Assembly: GCF_016613475.2 (NCBI RefSeq)
Contig: NZ_CP071517.1
Coordinates: 3,883,893 to 3,947,892 of the forward strand
Reading direction: 5' to 3'
Source: Lysobacter arenosi
GTDB lineage: Bacteria > Pseudomonadota > Gammaproteobacteria > Xanthomonadales > Xanthomonadaceae
DNA: 64,000 bases
Below, in pieces: positions 43,220-51,984 of the stretch (positions are counted from its first letter, which is position 1; the number at the start of each line of letters is the position of its first letter). Position numbers and translations under genes: made by a program. The notes under the pieces were generated by a model that worked only from the letters and a program-made list of their open reading frames with translations, did no database searches and had not been told where the DNA came from.

Positions 43220-43918
43220 TCAGCCAGGCATCATCTGGCCGGGCGAGACGACCTGCGCCATCACGGCGACGTAATGGCAGACGCTGCCGGCGACCACGAA
43301 CAGGTGCCAGATCGCGTGCGAATAGGGCAATGAAGGCCGGTGATAAAACACGGTGCCCAATGTGTAGAACAGCCCGCCGGCGAACAGCCAGCCGATGGTC
43401 CAGCCATCGAGCGCGCCGAGCAGCGGTTCGATCGCGACGACCACCAGCCAGCCCATGGCGATGTAGATGCCGGTCGACAACAGCTTGAACCGGCCGGTGT
43501 AGAACAGCTTGAACACCACGCCGGCCAGCGCCAGCACCCAGATCGCGGCGAACAGGCTCCAGCCCCACGGACCGCGCAGGCCGATCAGCGTGAACGGCGT
43601 GTAGGTGCCGGCGATCAGCAGGTAGATCGCGCAGTGGTCGAACACCTTCAGCCGCGCCTTGGCGACCGGATGCTGGATCGCGTGATACAGCGTCGAGGCC
43701 AGATAGAGCAGCAACAGGCTGATGCCGAAGACGATCGCACCGGCGAGTTGCCAACCGTCGCCGAACAACGCGGCGAGGGTGATGAGCACTGCTCCACCGG
43801 CAAGTGCGGCAGTGGCGCCGAGCCCGTGGGTCAGCGCGCTGTAGAACTCTTCGCGCAGCGAATTGCCGCCACGCGTGGCGGGAGCGGAGCCGTCTTCGAC
43901 AGAGCGTGCAGTAGGCAT
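43220..43918 (-). CDS. trhA: hemolysin III family membrane protein (TrhA/YqfA)
   Basis: A 232-residue seven-helix membrane protein of the PAQR-like family. Conserved zinc-site residues are visible: SALTHGLGA, LASTLYHAIQH, FDHCAIYLLIAGTYTPF and YSHAIWHLFVVAGSVCHY. E. coli TrhA influences membrane energetics and lipid homeostasis; hemolytic activity is historical. Upstream of asmA-like on the same strand, so possibly co-expressed. Confidence 0.9.
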   Translation of the reverse strand: MPTARSVEDGSAPATRGGNSLREEFYSALTHGLGATAALAGGAVLITLAALFGDGWQLAGAIVFGISLLLLYLASTLYHAIQHPVAKARLKVFDHCAIYLLIAGTYTPFTLIGLRGPWGWSLFAAIWVLALAGVVFKLFYTGRFKLLSTGIYIAMGWLVVVAIEPLLGALDGWTIGWLFAGGLFYTLGTVFYHRPSLPYSHAIWHLFVVAGSVCHYVAVMAQVVSPGQMMPG

Positions 43919-44061
43919 GGCCTCAGCATCCTAGCGCAGGTTGGAGCAAATGCTCGGGAGCCGGCGGGCGCGGCGTGACCGGGTATGCAAACGGCGGTCC
44001 CGGCCGCGGCCACGCGGGCCGTGGTTGCCACTATCATGCGGCAACGCCCGGACCTCTCCGC

Positions 44062-44685
44062 ATGATCATTTCCCACCAGCACCGCTTCGTGTTCGCCGCG
44101 ATCCCCAAGACCGGGACCCATTCGGTCCGGCAGGCCCTGCGCGAGCACATGAGCGAGGAGGACCTGGAGCAGGTCGGCCTGTTCGTGAACAAGCGGTTCC
44201 CGTTCGAGGAGCTGGCGGCGATCAAGCACGGCCACATCACCCTCGAGCAGATCAGGCCGTTCCTTGGCGAGGAAGCGTTCGCGAGCTATTTCAAGTTCGC
44301 CTTCGTGCGCAATCCCTTCGACCGTTTCGTTTCCTACTGCGCGTTCATGACCCGCGCCGATGGCGCGTTCCTGAAGAATCCGCAGCAGGTCATGCGCTAC
44401 ATCCTGTTCCAGGCGCGACCGGACCAGCACATCCTGTTCCAGCCGCAGCACACCTTCGTGACCGGCGCCGACGGCAAGCTGCTCGCCGACCAGATCGGTC
44501 GCGTCGAGGAGATGCAGGCTTCATACGACGCCATCTGCGAGCGCATCGGCATTCCCTCGGCGCAGCTGGGCCAAGTCAACAGCTCGCGCCGCGGCAGCTA
44601 CCGGGACTACTATGACCAGGCGCTGATCGACGGCGTCGCCGAGTACTACCGGCGTGACCTGGAACTGTTCGGATACGAGTTCTGA
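44062..44685 (+). CDS. sulfotransferase family 2 protein
   Basis: A 207-residue protein of the carbohydrate/peptide sulfotransferase type. The PAPS phosphosulfate loop is FAAIPKTGTHSVRQAL (about residues 13-28), and the 3'-phosphate site is FVRNPFDRFVSYCAF. The start is the ATG ahead of IISHQHRFVFAAIPK; an upstream in-frame ATG at 43975 lacks family resemblance. It ends two bases before the start of an Asp/Asn hydroxylase gene, so the two are almost certainly one transcript. Confidence 0.82.
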   Translation: MIISHQHRFVFAAIPKTGTHSVRQALREHMSEEDLEQVGLFVNKRFPFEELAAIKHGHITLEQIRPFLGEEAFASYFKFAFVRNPFDRFVSYCAFMTRADGAFLKNPQQVMRYILFQARPDQHILFQPQHTFVTGADGKLLADQIGRVEEMQASYDAICERIGIPSAQLGQVNSSRRGSYRDYYDQALIDGVAEYYRRDLELFGYEF

Positions 44686-44687
44686 CC

Positions 44688-45317
44688 ATGCAGCCGCATG
44701 CCGTTTCTCCGTCGGATGTCCAACCCAACCCGCGCAAGACGACGTCGGTGCGCGCGCTGGGCCAAGTGGATGTCGCGCGTCTGCGCGAAGCGGTGCTGGC
44801 CATTCCCGAAGCGGAATGGGATGCCGAGAACGCCGACAAGCCCAACCGCTTCGAAGCACTCGATCGCACCCGCCACATCGTGTTTCGCTTCGTCAGCGAT
44901 TTCCAGGACTGGCGCAAGTCCTACGACCGGCCGCTGTGGGCGCAATGGCGCGAGCTGCTGGAGCCGGTGATGGCGCAGGCGGTGGCGCCGTATGGTTACG
45001 CCCGTGCCGAGTTCCCGCGGGTGATGCTGGCGCGGATGGCGCCGGGCGGGGTGATCAAGCCGCACCGTGATGCCAATCCGGCGGCGAAGTGGCCGCACAA
45101 GATCCATGTGCCGCTGCTGACCAGCGAGCAGGTGACGTTCTTCATCGATGGCGTGGGCTACCACTTCGCGGAGGGCGAGGCGGTCGAGGTCAGCAACATG
45201 GCCGTGCATGCGGTCGAGAACAATGGCGCCAGTGACCGCATCCATCTGATCTTCGAGTACTTCGACCTGGACCAGCCGGCGCCGGACTGGGTGGGGAAGC
45301 TGCCGGCGCGGAAGTGA
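44688..45317 (+). CDS. aspartyl/asparaginyl beta-hydroxylase-type 2OG oxygenase
   Basis: A 209-residue protein of the Asp/Asn hydroxylase fold. The iron His and cosubstrate contacts are in KPHRDANPAAKWPHKIHVPLLTS, with the second His in NMAVHAVENNG and an Arg in SDRIHLIFEY. It is coupled to the sulfotransferase gene upstream (two-base gap). Such hydroxylases modify protein Asp/Asn or free amino acids. This is the second oxygenase-sulfotransferase pair in the window, after the one at 20.7-23.9 kb. Substrate unknown. Confidence 0.82.
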   Translation: MQPHAVSPSDVQPNPRKTTSVRALGQVDVARLREAVLAIPEAEWDAENADKPNRFEALDRTRHIVFRFVSDFQDWRKSYDRPLWAQWRELLEPVMAQAVAPYGYARAEFPRVMLARMAPGGVIKPHRDANPAAKWPHKIHVPLLTSEQVTFFIDGVGYHFAEGEAVEVSNMAVHAVENNGASDRIHLIFEYFDLDQPAPDWVGKLPARK

Positions 45318-45325
45318 CACCGTCG

Positions 45326-45345
45326 TCCCGGCGTACGCCGGGACC
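45326..45345. repeat. REP-like perfect palindrome
   Basis: gtcccggcgt and its complement, 20 bases in all, between the hydroxylase and DUF1294 genes. Elements of this kind are dispersed in Xanthomonadaceae chromosomes and may also end transcription. Confidence 0.7.
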
Positions 45346-45360
45346 CAGGCCCGTACCCCG

Positions 45361-45630
45361 TCAGCGCGTGAGCGCGACCAGCGCGATCGCCGCGATCAGC
45401 TGCACCGCGATCACCAGTGCCAACCCGTTACGAAAGCTGCGCTTGGCGGTCTTGTGGCGGAACAGCCACATCGCCAGCAGTGCGCCGGGCGTGCCGCCGC
45501 AGAGTGCCAGGCCGAGCAGGGTGCGTTCGGGGACGCGCCGGCGGTGGCCGCCGGCGATGGCCTTGTCGTAGCCGTAAACGAGCACGGTCACCGCGTTGAA
45601 CGCCAGCAACCACGCTGCCCAGGCCGGCAC
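45361..45630 (-). CDS. DUF1294 small membrane protein
   Basis: An 89-residue protein with two membrane segments (WLLAFNAVTVLVYGYDKAIAG and LALVIAVQLIAAIALVAL) and the family signature RRVPERTLLGLALCGGTPGALLAMWLFRHKT. The function is unknown. It converges with the hydroxylase gene and lies nine bases downstream of prfC on the same strand, so it may be read from the prfC promoter. Confidence 0.85.
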   Translation of the reverse strand: MPAWAAWLLAFNAVTVLVYGYDKAIAGGHRRRVPERTLLGLALCGGTPGALLAMWLFRHKTAKRSFRNGLALVIAVQLIAAIALVALTR

Positions 45631-45639
45631 CGCGTGACC

Positions 45640-47244
45640 TCAGTCGATCGCCGTGGCGTGCGCGTGCTCGCGCGTGGCCATGAACTTCACGTCAGGCGCG
45701 CGCTCCTGCGCCAGCTGCAGGTTCACCCGCGTAGGCGCGAGGTAGACCAACTGCCCGGCCGCGTCGATCGCGAGGTTCATCGCGTTCTTGTCGCGGAACT
45801 CTTCCAGCTTCTTGTCGTTGTCGCAGCGGATCCAGCGCGCCGTGGAAACGGCGACCTGCTCGAAGCTGGCATCTACGCCGTACTCGTCCTTGAGGCGGTA
45901 GGCGACCACGTCGAACTGCAGCACGCCGACCGCACCGAGGATGAGGTCGTTGCTCATCAGCGGACGGAAGAACTGGGTGGCGCCTTCTTCCGACAACTGC
46001 GCCAGGCCCTTCTGCAGCTGCTTGAGCTTGAGCGGATCGCGCAGGCGCGCGCGGCGGAACAGTTCCGGGGCGAAGTTGGGGATGCCGGTGAAGTTCAGCG
46101 CCTCGCCTTCGGTGAAGCTGTCGCCGATCGAGATCGTGCCGTGATTGTGGATGCCGATCACGTCGCCGGGGAATGCACTCTCGGCGATCTCGCGGTCGGA
46201 GGCCATGAAGGTCAGCGCGTTGGCGAGCTTGACCTCCTTGCCGGTGCGCACATGGAAGGCCTTCATGCCGGCATGGAACGCGCCCGAGCACACGCGCATG
46301 AAAGCGACGCGGTCACGGTGCTGCGGGTCCATGTTGGCCTGGATCTTGAACACGAAGCCGGTGAGCTTGGGTTCGTAGGCACCGACCTCGCGGCCGGTGG
46401 TTTCGCGCGGCTTGGGCGAGGGCGCGTGCTCGACGAAGAAATCCAGCAGCAGCTGCACGCCGAAGTTGTTGACCGCCGAACCGAAGAACACCGGGGTCTG
46501 CTCGCCCGACAGGTACTTGGCCGGGTCGAACGGATGCGACGCGCCTTCGACCAGCTCGAGTTCGTCGCGCAGCTCCTTGAGCATGTTCTCGCCGATGCGC
46601 TCGGCCAGCGCCGGGTCGTCGATCGAGGTGAAGATCGTCGAGTCCTGGCGGGTGAAGTTGCGGCCCTGCTCGTACAGGTGCACCTCGCCGGTGACCAGGT
46701 GGACCACGCCCTTCAGGCGCTGGCCCATGCCGATCGGCCAGGTGATCGGCGCGCACTGGATGCCCAGCACCGACTCGACTTCATCGAGCAGGTCGATCGG
46801 GTTCTTGCCCTCGCGGTCGAGCTTGTTGATGAAGGTCATGATCGGCGTGTCGCGCAGGCGGCACACCTCCATCAGCTTGATCGTGCGCTCTTCGACGCCC
46901 TTGGCGACGTCGATGACCATCAGCGCCGAGTCGACCGCGGTCAGCACGCGGTAGGTGTCCTCGCCGAAGTCGGCGTGGCCGGGGGTGTCGAGCAGGTTGA
47001 CGATGCGGCCCTCGTAGGGGAACTGCATCACCGAGCTGGTCACCGAGATGCCGCGTTCCTTTTCCAGCGCCATCCAGTCCGAGGTCGCATGACGCGCGGC
47101 CTTGCGGCCCTTGACCGAGCCGGCCATCTGGATGGCACCGCCGAACAGCAGGAGCTTTTCGGTCAGCGTGGTCTTGCCCGCGTCGGGATGCGAAATGATC
47201 GCGAACGTGCGGCGGCGGGCGGCTTCGAGGGAAACGTCGGACAT
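45640..47244 (-). CDS. prfC: peptide chain release factor 3
   Basis: A 534-residue translational GTPase. G1 is [10 protein letters not shown], the switch-II region is [14 protein letters not shown], and G4 is NKLD. The domain II/III segments ([26 protein letters not shown]) are characteristic of RF3. It recycles RF1/RF2 after peptide release. A TATAAT box lies about 60 bases upstream. Confidence 0.95.
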   Translation of the reverse strand: MSDVSLEAARRRTFAIISHPDAGKTTLTEKLLLFGGAIQMAGSVKGRKAARHATSDWMALEKERGISVTSSVMQFPYEGRIVNLLDTPGHADFGEDTYRVLTAVDSALMVIDVAKGVEERTIKLMEVCRLRDTPIMTFINKLDREGKNPIDLLDEVESVLGIQCAPITWPIGMGQRLKGVVHLVTGEVHLYEQGRNFTRQDSTIFTSIDDPALAERIGENMLKELRDELELVEGASHPFDPAKYLSGEQTPVFFGSAVNNFGVQLLLDFFVEHAPSPKPRETTGREVGAYEPKLTGFVFKIQANMDPQHRDRVAFMRVCSGAFHAGMKAFHVRTGKEVKLANALTFMASDREIAESAFPGDVIGIHNHGTISIGDSFTEGEALNFTGIPNFAPELFRRARLRDPLKLKQLQKGLAQLSEEGATQFFRPLMSNDLILGAVGVLQFDVVAYRLKDEYGVDASFEQVAVSTARWIRCDNDKKLEEFRDKNAMNLAIDAAGQLVYLAPTRVNLQLAQERAPDVKFMATREHAHATAID

Positions 47245-47303
47245 GGCTTAAGCGGGCGGGTCGGGCGACCGGTCCGCGAGTCGGGAAGCGGGTGAGGGGG
47301 CCG

Positions 47304-47332
47304 ATTATACGGCCTGTATACGCGCCTACAGG
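47304..47332 (-). promoter_or_regulatory. possible prfC promoter
   Basis: Minus strand TATAAT (47304-47309) with a weak CCTGTA at the -35 position 17 bases upstream, overlapping the 3' end of the M23 peptidase gene. Confidence 0.45.
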
Positions 47333-48258
47333 CCGCCCCGGCCCCCGGAAATCCGCAGCGGCCCGGCCGGACCGCGCATCCTGAACGGGATCGACTCCAG
47401 GCGCATGCCCCGGTTCACCTGCACCGCGAAGTGCAGGTGCGGGCCGGTGGTGAAGCCGGTATTGCCCGACAGCCCGATCTGCTGGCCGGCGCGGACACGC
47501 TGGCCGACCCGCACCAGCACGCCGTCGTCGGCCTTGAGGTGGCCGTACAGGGTCATGCTGCCGTCGTCGTGCAGGATGCGGACGAAGTTGGCGCGACCGC
47601 CGTACTTCTCGCGGTTGAGGCCGGCCTTGTCGAAGTCCGACTCGACCTGCATCACCACGCCCTCGCGCGCGGCCAGCACCGGCGTGCCGATGTCGGCGGC
47701 GAAGTCGACCGCGTAGCGGCTTTGCCCGTCGTTGTGGCTGAAGTGCCCGCCGTAGCCCTGGTCGATGCGGAACGCCGCCTGCTGCAACGGCAGCAGGTAG
47801 TCGACATCGCGCGGGCGCGCGTCGGGATCGCCGGGCAGGCTCTCCATGTTCAGTTCGAAATCGAAGCCGCGTTCGGGGTCGGCCGATTCCAGCACCGCCA
47901 CCAGCGCACTGCCGCGCGCGGCGACAGTGGCGCGTGCCGGCAGCAACGGCCGGCCGATCACGTTGTCGCTGCGGCTGAAGTCCAGTTGCACTTCGATCGG
48001 ACCCGACAGCCGGTTGTCGGCAAACGCGAGGAAGCGGTCGCCGTCGTTCTCGATGCGCAGGCGCGCGATCGCGCTCGGCTCGGTGTACACCGGAATCGTG
48101 CGCACCTGCGACGGCGGTGCGTCGGGGACGTGATCGCCGTAGTGGGTGATGCCGCTGCGATCGGTCCAGCGGTACACCTTGGCCGCGCCCGCGCCGAACG
48201 CCAGCAGCAGCGCCGCGCTGCCGAGGATCACTGCTGCCAGGTGGCGCCTGGTTGCCAT
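47326..48258 (-). CDS. exported M23 peptidase with N-terminal DUF4124 domain
   Basis: A 310-residue protein with signal peptide, then a DUF4124 domain (KVYRWTDRSGITHYGDHVP, residues 27-50), a middle region, and an M23 (LytM) domain at about 185-295. The zinc site is present: His in FSHNDGQSR, Asp in YAVDFAADIG and the HLHF motif near 279. It cleaves peptidoglycan cross-links or regulates amidases. Five bases downstream of the beta-propeller lipoprotein gene on the same strand. Confidence 0.88.
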   Translation of the reverse strand: MATRRHLAAVILGSAALLLAFGAGAAKVYRWTDRSGITHYGDHVPDAPPSQVRTIPVYTEPSAIARLRIENDGDRFLAFADNRLSGPIEVQLDFSRSDNVIGRPLLPARATVAARGSALVAVLESADPERGFDFELNMESLPGDPDARPRDVDYLLPLQQAAFRIDQGYGGHFSHNDGQSRYAVDFAADIGTPVLAAREGVVMQVESDFDKAGLNREKYGGRANFVRILHDDGSMTLYGHLKADDGVLVRVGQRVRAGQQIGLSGNTGFTTGPHLHFAVQVNRGMRLESIPFRMRGPAGPLRISGGRGGL

Positions 48259-48262
48259 CGCG

Positions 48263-49381
48263 CTAGCGGGTGCAGTCCGCCGACAGACCCAGCACGCGCA
48301 CGACCTCGGACAGGTCGAAAGCCGTCACCGACTTGTCGTCGTGAACGGCGAACAGCGCGCCATCGGGGAATGCCGCAGTGGAGGCAGCGTGCAGGGCGAC
48401 GCCGTCGGTATGCGCGGTGACCTCGCCCTCGAAGCTGCCGCGCGGCGCCAGCGTCGCGCGGTCGAACAGGTGGAACACCGTCAGCGGCGCCAGCTGGTCG
48501 ACCGCGATCCAGTAGCCACCACCGTTCGCGCAGGTCCACAAGGCCACGCCTTCGGCTTCGGCGGCGAAACTGTCCTGCGGCAGGCTGCGGCCGGTGTACT
48601 TGCCGCTGAAGCTGTACTCGCGCAGGGTCGATTCGTGGCGACGGTCTTCATCGGCAACCAGCAGGCGATCGTTGTCCGGATCGCCGGCGATCGACTCCAC
48701 CATGCGCAGGCCGGCGGCCTGCGTGGTATCGCCGAAGGAGCCGCCGTAGCTGCTGCGCAGGCGTCCGTTCTGGTCGAACTGCACGCGGTAGCGACGCACG
48801 CGCTGGTCGAGCTCGGCCAGCGGCGGCACTTCGTCGAACTTCTTGCCGTACATGAAGCTGTCGGTGACGTAGACCTCCAGCTCACCCGGCTCGGTCTCGG
48901 TCAGCCACAGGCCGTAGGGACTGCGCAGTTCCCTGTCGCCGAAGGTTCCCAGCGGCTTGAAGTCGGGCAGGGTGAAGACCTGCACGCGGTGGTTGTCGCG
49001 CTCGACCACGAACAGATAGTCGCCATAGACGGCGACGCCGTTGGGGCGGTTGAACTCGCCCGCGGCCTGGCCTTCGCCGCCGACCTCGCGCAGGCGCTTG
49101 CCGGTGTCGGCATCGAACACCACCAGGCGGTGGGTCGACTTGGCCGAGGCGATCAGCAGGGTGCGGCCCTCTTCGCTGGTCCAGGTGGTCAGCGAATCGA
49201 GCTCGTCCTGCGGGCTTTCAGCAGAGACATAGCGCTCGGGCACCGTCAGCGTCGTCGGGGCGCCGGCAGGGGGCGTTGCCGTCTGGGCAGGCGTGGCGGC
49301 GGGCGGCGTGGTCGTGCAGGCGCACATCACGGTCGCCAGCAACACAGCAGTGGCGACGGGGGGAAGGAGGCGTGGAGTCAT
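48263..49381 (-). CDS. exported phytase-like/NHL-type beta-propeller lipoprotein
   Basis: A 372-residue lipoprotein (lipobox ATVMCAC, cysteine at about residue 20-22) with a Thr/Pro/Ala linker and a beta-propeller. Repeats include GVAVYGDYLFVVERDNHRVQVF, SPYGLWLTET and GVALWTC, in the manner of 3-phytase-like propellers. The Asp-rich metal sites of true phytases are only partly recognisable, so enzymatic activity is uncertain. It is divergent from the met operon; the gene start sits 118 bases from the riboswitch. Confidence 0.7.
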   Translation of the reverse strand: MTPRLLPPVATAVLLATVMCACTTTPPAATPAQTATPPAGAPTTLTVPERYVSAESPQDELDSLTTWTSEEGRTLLIASAKSTHRLVVFDADTGKRLREVGGEGQAAGEFNRPNGVAVYGDYLFVVERDNHRVQVFTLPDFKPLGTFGDRELRSPYGLWLTETEPGELEVYVTDSFMYGKKFDEVPPLAELDQRVRRYRVQFDQNGRLRSSYGGSFGDTTQAAGLRMVESIAGDPDNDRLLVADEDRRHESTLREYSFSGKYTGRSLPQDSFAAEAEGVALWTCANGGGYWIAVDQLAPLTVFHLFDRATLAPRGSFEGEVTAHTDGVALHAASTAAFPDGALFAVHDDKSVTAFDLSEVVRVLGLSADCTR

Positions 49382-49498
49382 GGACGAAGTGTATTCGCGT
49401 GGCCTTAACAATGTGGCGCCAAGACGTGACCGAAATAATAAATCGCTATATGCGGATAGAGCGATTGACAGGCGCCGACGGGGGCTGGCAGACTGCGG

Positions 49499-49632
49499 CC
49501 ATCCATCGAGACCGGCAGAGGGACAGGCCCTTTGAAGCCGGGGCAACCCAACCCACCATCCCCGCACGCGCAGGGACAGTGAGGTGAAGGTGCCAATTCC
49601 TGCGACAGGCGTCCGCGCCGGTCGGAAGATGG
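49499..49632 (+). ncRNA. SAM-I-type (S-box) riboswitch aptamer
   Basis: Sequence and order match the S-box core: P1 5' strand CCATC (49499-49503), then ATCGAGACCGGCAGAGGGAC, GGCCCTTTGAAGCCGGGGCA, a P3 arm, the conserved AAGGTGCCAATTCCTGC, a P4 hairpin ggcg/gcgcc, and P1 3' strand GATGG (49628-49632). The kink-turn GA and AAGGTGCCAATTCCTGC segments are the most specific. It lies directly upstream of metX-metB-hom, methionine-precursor genes. A TTGACA at 49465 with a poor -10 would start the RNA near the P1 stem. Confidence 0.88.
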
Positions 49633-49640
49633 TTGTGAGT

Positions 49641-49668
49641 GCGCCCCGCCGATCGATGGCCGGGGCGC
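49641..49668 (+). promoter_or_regulatory. riboswitch expression-platform hairpin
   Basis: gcgccccg/cggggcgc, eight perfect pairs with a 12-base loop, nine bases after the aptamer, then TTCGCGACTC rather than a long U tract. It could act as a weak terminator or sequester ribosome entry before the metX start; the T tract is too short to be sure. Confidence 0.6.
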
Positions 49669-49714
49669 TTCGCGACTCGCAGGCTCGATGGCCCCGTCAC
49701 TTCGGATGCCCGCC

Positions 49715-50797
49715 ATGAGTCTCGCCAACGCCCCCACCACCACCCACGAACACGACACCGCGGCGACGCTGGATGCCATCGCCCATGCCGCTGCCTGGGT
49801 CAAGGGAGCGATTGCCCCCACCGTTGCTGCCGAGCGTGGCGAGTGCACGATCGAACTGCCGTTGCGCCATGCCGGCCGCCAGCGCCTCACCCTGCGCTAC
49901 GAGATCGTCGGTGACCGCGCGCTGCCGGCGGTGTTCGTCGCCGGTGGCATCTCCGCGCACCGGCATGTCACCGCGACCGCGGCATTCGGCGAAGCCGGCT
50001 GGTGGCAGGGCCAGGTCGGCGAGGGTCGCACGATCGATCCGCGCCAGCACTGCGTGGTCGCCTTCGACTGGCTCGGCGCCGATGGCAGCCTCGATGCACC
50101 GATCGATCCGGCCGACCAGGCCGATGCGATCGCCGCGCTGCTCGACGTGCTCGACATCGATCGCCTGCAGGCCTTCGTCGGCTGCTCCTATGGCGCCATG
50201 GTCGGTCTGCAGTTCGCCGCGCGTCACGGCGAGCGCCTGCAGCAGCTCGTCGCGATCAGCGGCGTGCACCGCGCCCATCCCTACGCCAGTGCCTGGCGCG
50301 CATTGCAGCGCCGCGCCGTCGCGCTGGGCGCGCTGCAGTGCGACGAGACCCACGGCCTGGCGCTGGCTCGCCAGCTGGCGATCCTGAGCTACCGCACCCC
50401 GGAGGAATTCGCCGCCCGTTTCGACGCCGCCCAGGTCAGCGACGGCCGCGTGCGCGTGGGTGCCGAGGACTATCTCGATCATTGCGGTGCGACGTACGTC
50501 GAGCGCACCTCGCCGACCGCCTACCTGCGCCTGTCCGAGTCGATCGACCTGCAAGCGCTCGACCCCGGTGCGATCCGCCTGCCGGTGACGGTCATCGCGG
50601 TCGCCGAGGACCGGCTGGTGCCGCTGTCGGATGCCTACGATCTGGTCGAGCGCCTGCGCGGCGAGACTCGCCTGCGCGTGCTGCGTTCGCTGTACGGTCA
50701 CGATGCCTTCCTGAAGGAAGAGGCCGAAGTCGCCGCGGTCCTGCGCGAGGCGCTGGAAGACTGCGTTGCCGATGCGCGCGCGGAGGTGCTGGCATGA
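49715..50797 (+). CDS. metX: homoserine O-acyltransferase, alpha/beta-hydrolase type
   Basis: A 360-residue alpha/beta-hydrolase. Nucleophile elbow GCSYGAMVGLQFA, acid Asp in AVAEDRLVPL and His in LYGHDAFLKEE, giving the Ser-Asp-His triad of the MetX family. It acylates homoserine (acetyl or succinyl donor not readable) as the first step to methionine. In-frame ATGs exist at 49688 and 49706 as well; MSLANAPTTT is taken as the start but the ribosome sites do not decide. It is preceded by the S-box and ends with an ATGA overlap into metB. Confidence 0.85.
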   Translation: MSLANAPTTTHEHDTAATLDAIAHAAAWVKGAIAPTVAAERGECTIELPLRHAGRQRLTLRYEIVGDRALPAVFVAGGISAHRHVTATAAFGEAGWWQGQVGEGRTIDPRQHCVVAFDWLGADGSLDAPIDPADQADAIAALLDVLDIDRLQAFVGCSYGAMVGLQFAARHGERLQQLVAISGVHRAHPYASAWRALQRRAVALGALQCDETHGLALARQLAILSYRTPEEFAARFDAAQVSDGRVRVGAEDYLDHCGATYVERTSPTAYLRLSESIDLQALDPGAIRLPVTVIAVAEDRLVPLSDAYDLVERLRGETRLRVLRSLYGHDAFLKEEAEVAAVLREALEDCVADARAEVLA

Positions 50798-51984
50798 GCA
50801 CGCGCAGCCGCTGTACCGCCGCCGTCCGCGCCGGCATCGATCGCGACCCGGCATTCGGCGCGGTCACTCCTCCCATCGTGCTGTCGTCGAACTTCAGCTT
50901 CGCCGGCTTCAACCAGAAGCGTCAGTACGACTACACGCGCAGTGGCAACCCGACCCGCGACCTGCTCGCCGACGCGCTGAGCGAACTGGAAGGCGGCGCC
51001 GGTGGCGTCGTCACCGCCACCGGCATGGGCGCGATCACGCTGTTGCTGCACGCGCTGCTCAAGCCGGGTGATCGCCTGGTGGTGCCGCACGACGGCTACG
51101 GCGGCAGCTGGCGCCTGTTCAATGCACTCGCCGCCAAGGGTGCATTCGAGCTGATCACCGCCGACCTCACCGACCCGCGGTCGCTGACCGATGCGCTCGC
51201 CACCGACCCGACCGTGGTCTGGATCGAGACGCCGTCGAACCCGCTGCTGCGCATCACCGACCTGCGCTTCGTCATCGAGGCCGCGCAGGCCAAGGGCGCG
51301 CTGACCGTGGTCGACAACACCTTCCTGTCGCCGGCACTGCAGCAGCCGCTGCAGTTCGGTGCCGACTTCGTCCTGCATTCCACCACCAAGTACATCAACG
51401 GTCACAGCGACGTGGTCGGCGGTGCCGTGGTTGCGCGCGATGCCGAACACCACCAGCAGCTGGTGTGGTGGGCGAACGCGCTGGGCCTGACCGGCTCGCC
51501 GTTCGACAGCTTCCTGACCTTGCGCGGCCTGCGCACGCTGGATGCACGCCTGCGCGTTCACCAGGAGAACACCGAGGCGGTGGTGGCGCTGCTCGACGGC
51601 CATCCGGCGGTGCGCACCGTGCATTACCCGGGCCTGGAGTCGCATCCGGGCCACGCCTTGGCGGCGCGCCAGCAGCTTGGTTTCGGCGCGATGCTCAGTG
51701 TCGAACTCGAAGGTGGCGAGGAAGCCGTGCGCGCTTTCGTCGATGGACTCGAGTGCTTCACGCTGGCCGAATCACTGGGTGGCGTCGAAAGTCTGATCGC
51801 CCACCCGGCGACGATGACGCACGCGGCGATGTCGGCCGAGGCGCGCGCTGCTGCCGGTATCGGCGACGGTCTGTTGCGCCTGTCGGTCGGCATCGAGCAT
51901 GCCGACGACCTGGTCGCCGACATCGAGGCGGCGCTTGCCCGCGCCGAACTCGCCGTGGCCACCGCCGAGCGCGTCAAACGATGA
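50794..51984 (+). CDS. metB: cystathionine gamma-synthase/lyase type PLP enzyme
   Basis: A 396-residue Cys/Met-metabolism PLP enzyme. The cofactor Lys is in HSTTKYINGHSDVVGG, the phosphate-binding segment is ATGMGAITLLLHALL and the YDYTRSGNPTRD motif contacts the neighbouring subunit. In this operon it should condense acylhomoserine with cysteine to cystathionine. ATGA overlaps with both neighbours show translational coupling. Confidence 0.9.
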   Translation: MSTRSRCTAAVRAGIDRDPAFGAVTPPIVLSSNFSFAGFNQKRQYDYTRSGNPTRDLLADALSELEGGAGGVVTATGMGAITLLLHALLKPGDRLVVPHDGYGGSWRLFNALAAKGAFELITADLTDPRSLTDALATDPTVVWIETPSNPLLRITDLRFVIEAAQAKGALTVVDNTFLSPALQQPLQFGADFVLHSTTKYINGHSDVVGGAVVARDAEHHQQLVWWANALGLTGSPFDSFLTLRGLRTLDARLRVHQENTEAVVALLDGHPAVRTVHYPGLESHPGHALAARQQLGFGAMLSVELEGGEEAVRAFVDGLECFTLAESLGGVESLIAHPATMTHAAMSAEARAAAGIGDGLLRLSVGIEHADDLVADIEAALARAELAVATAERVKR

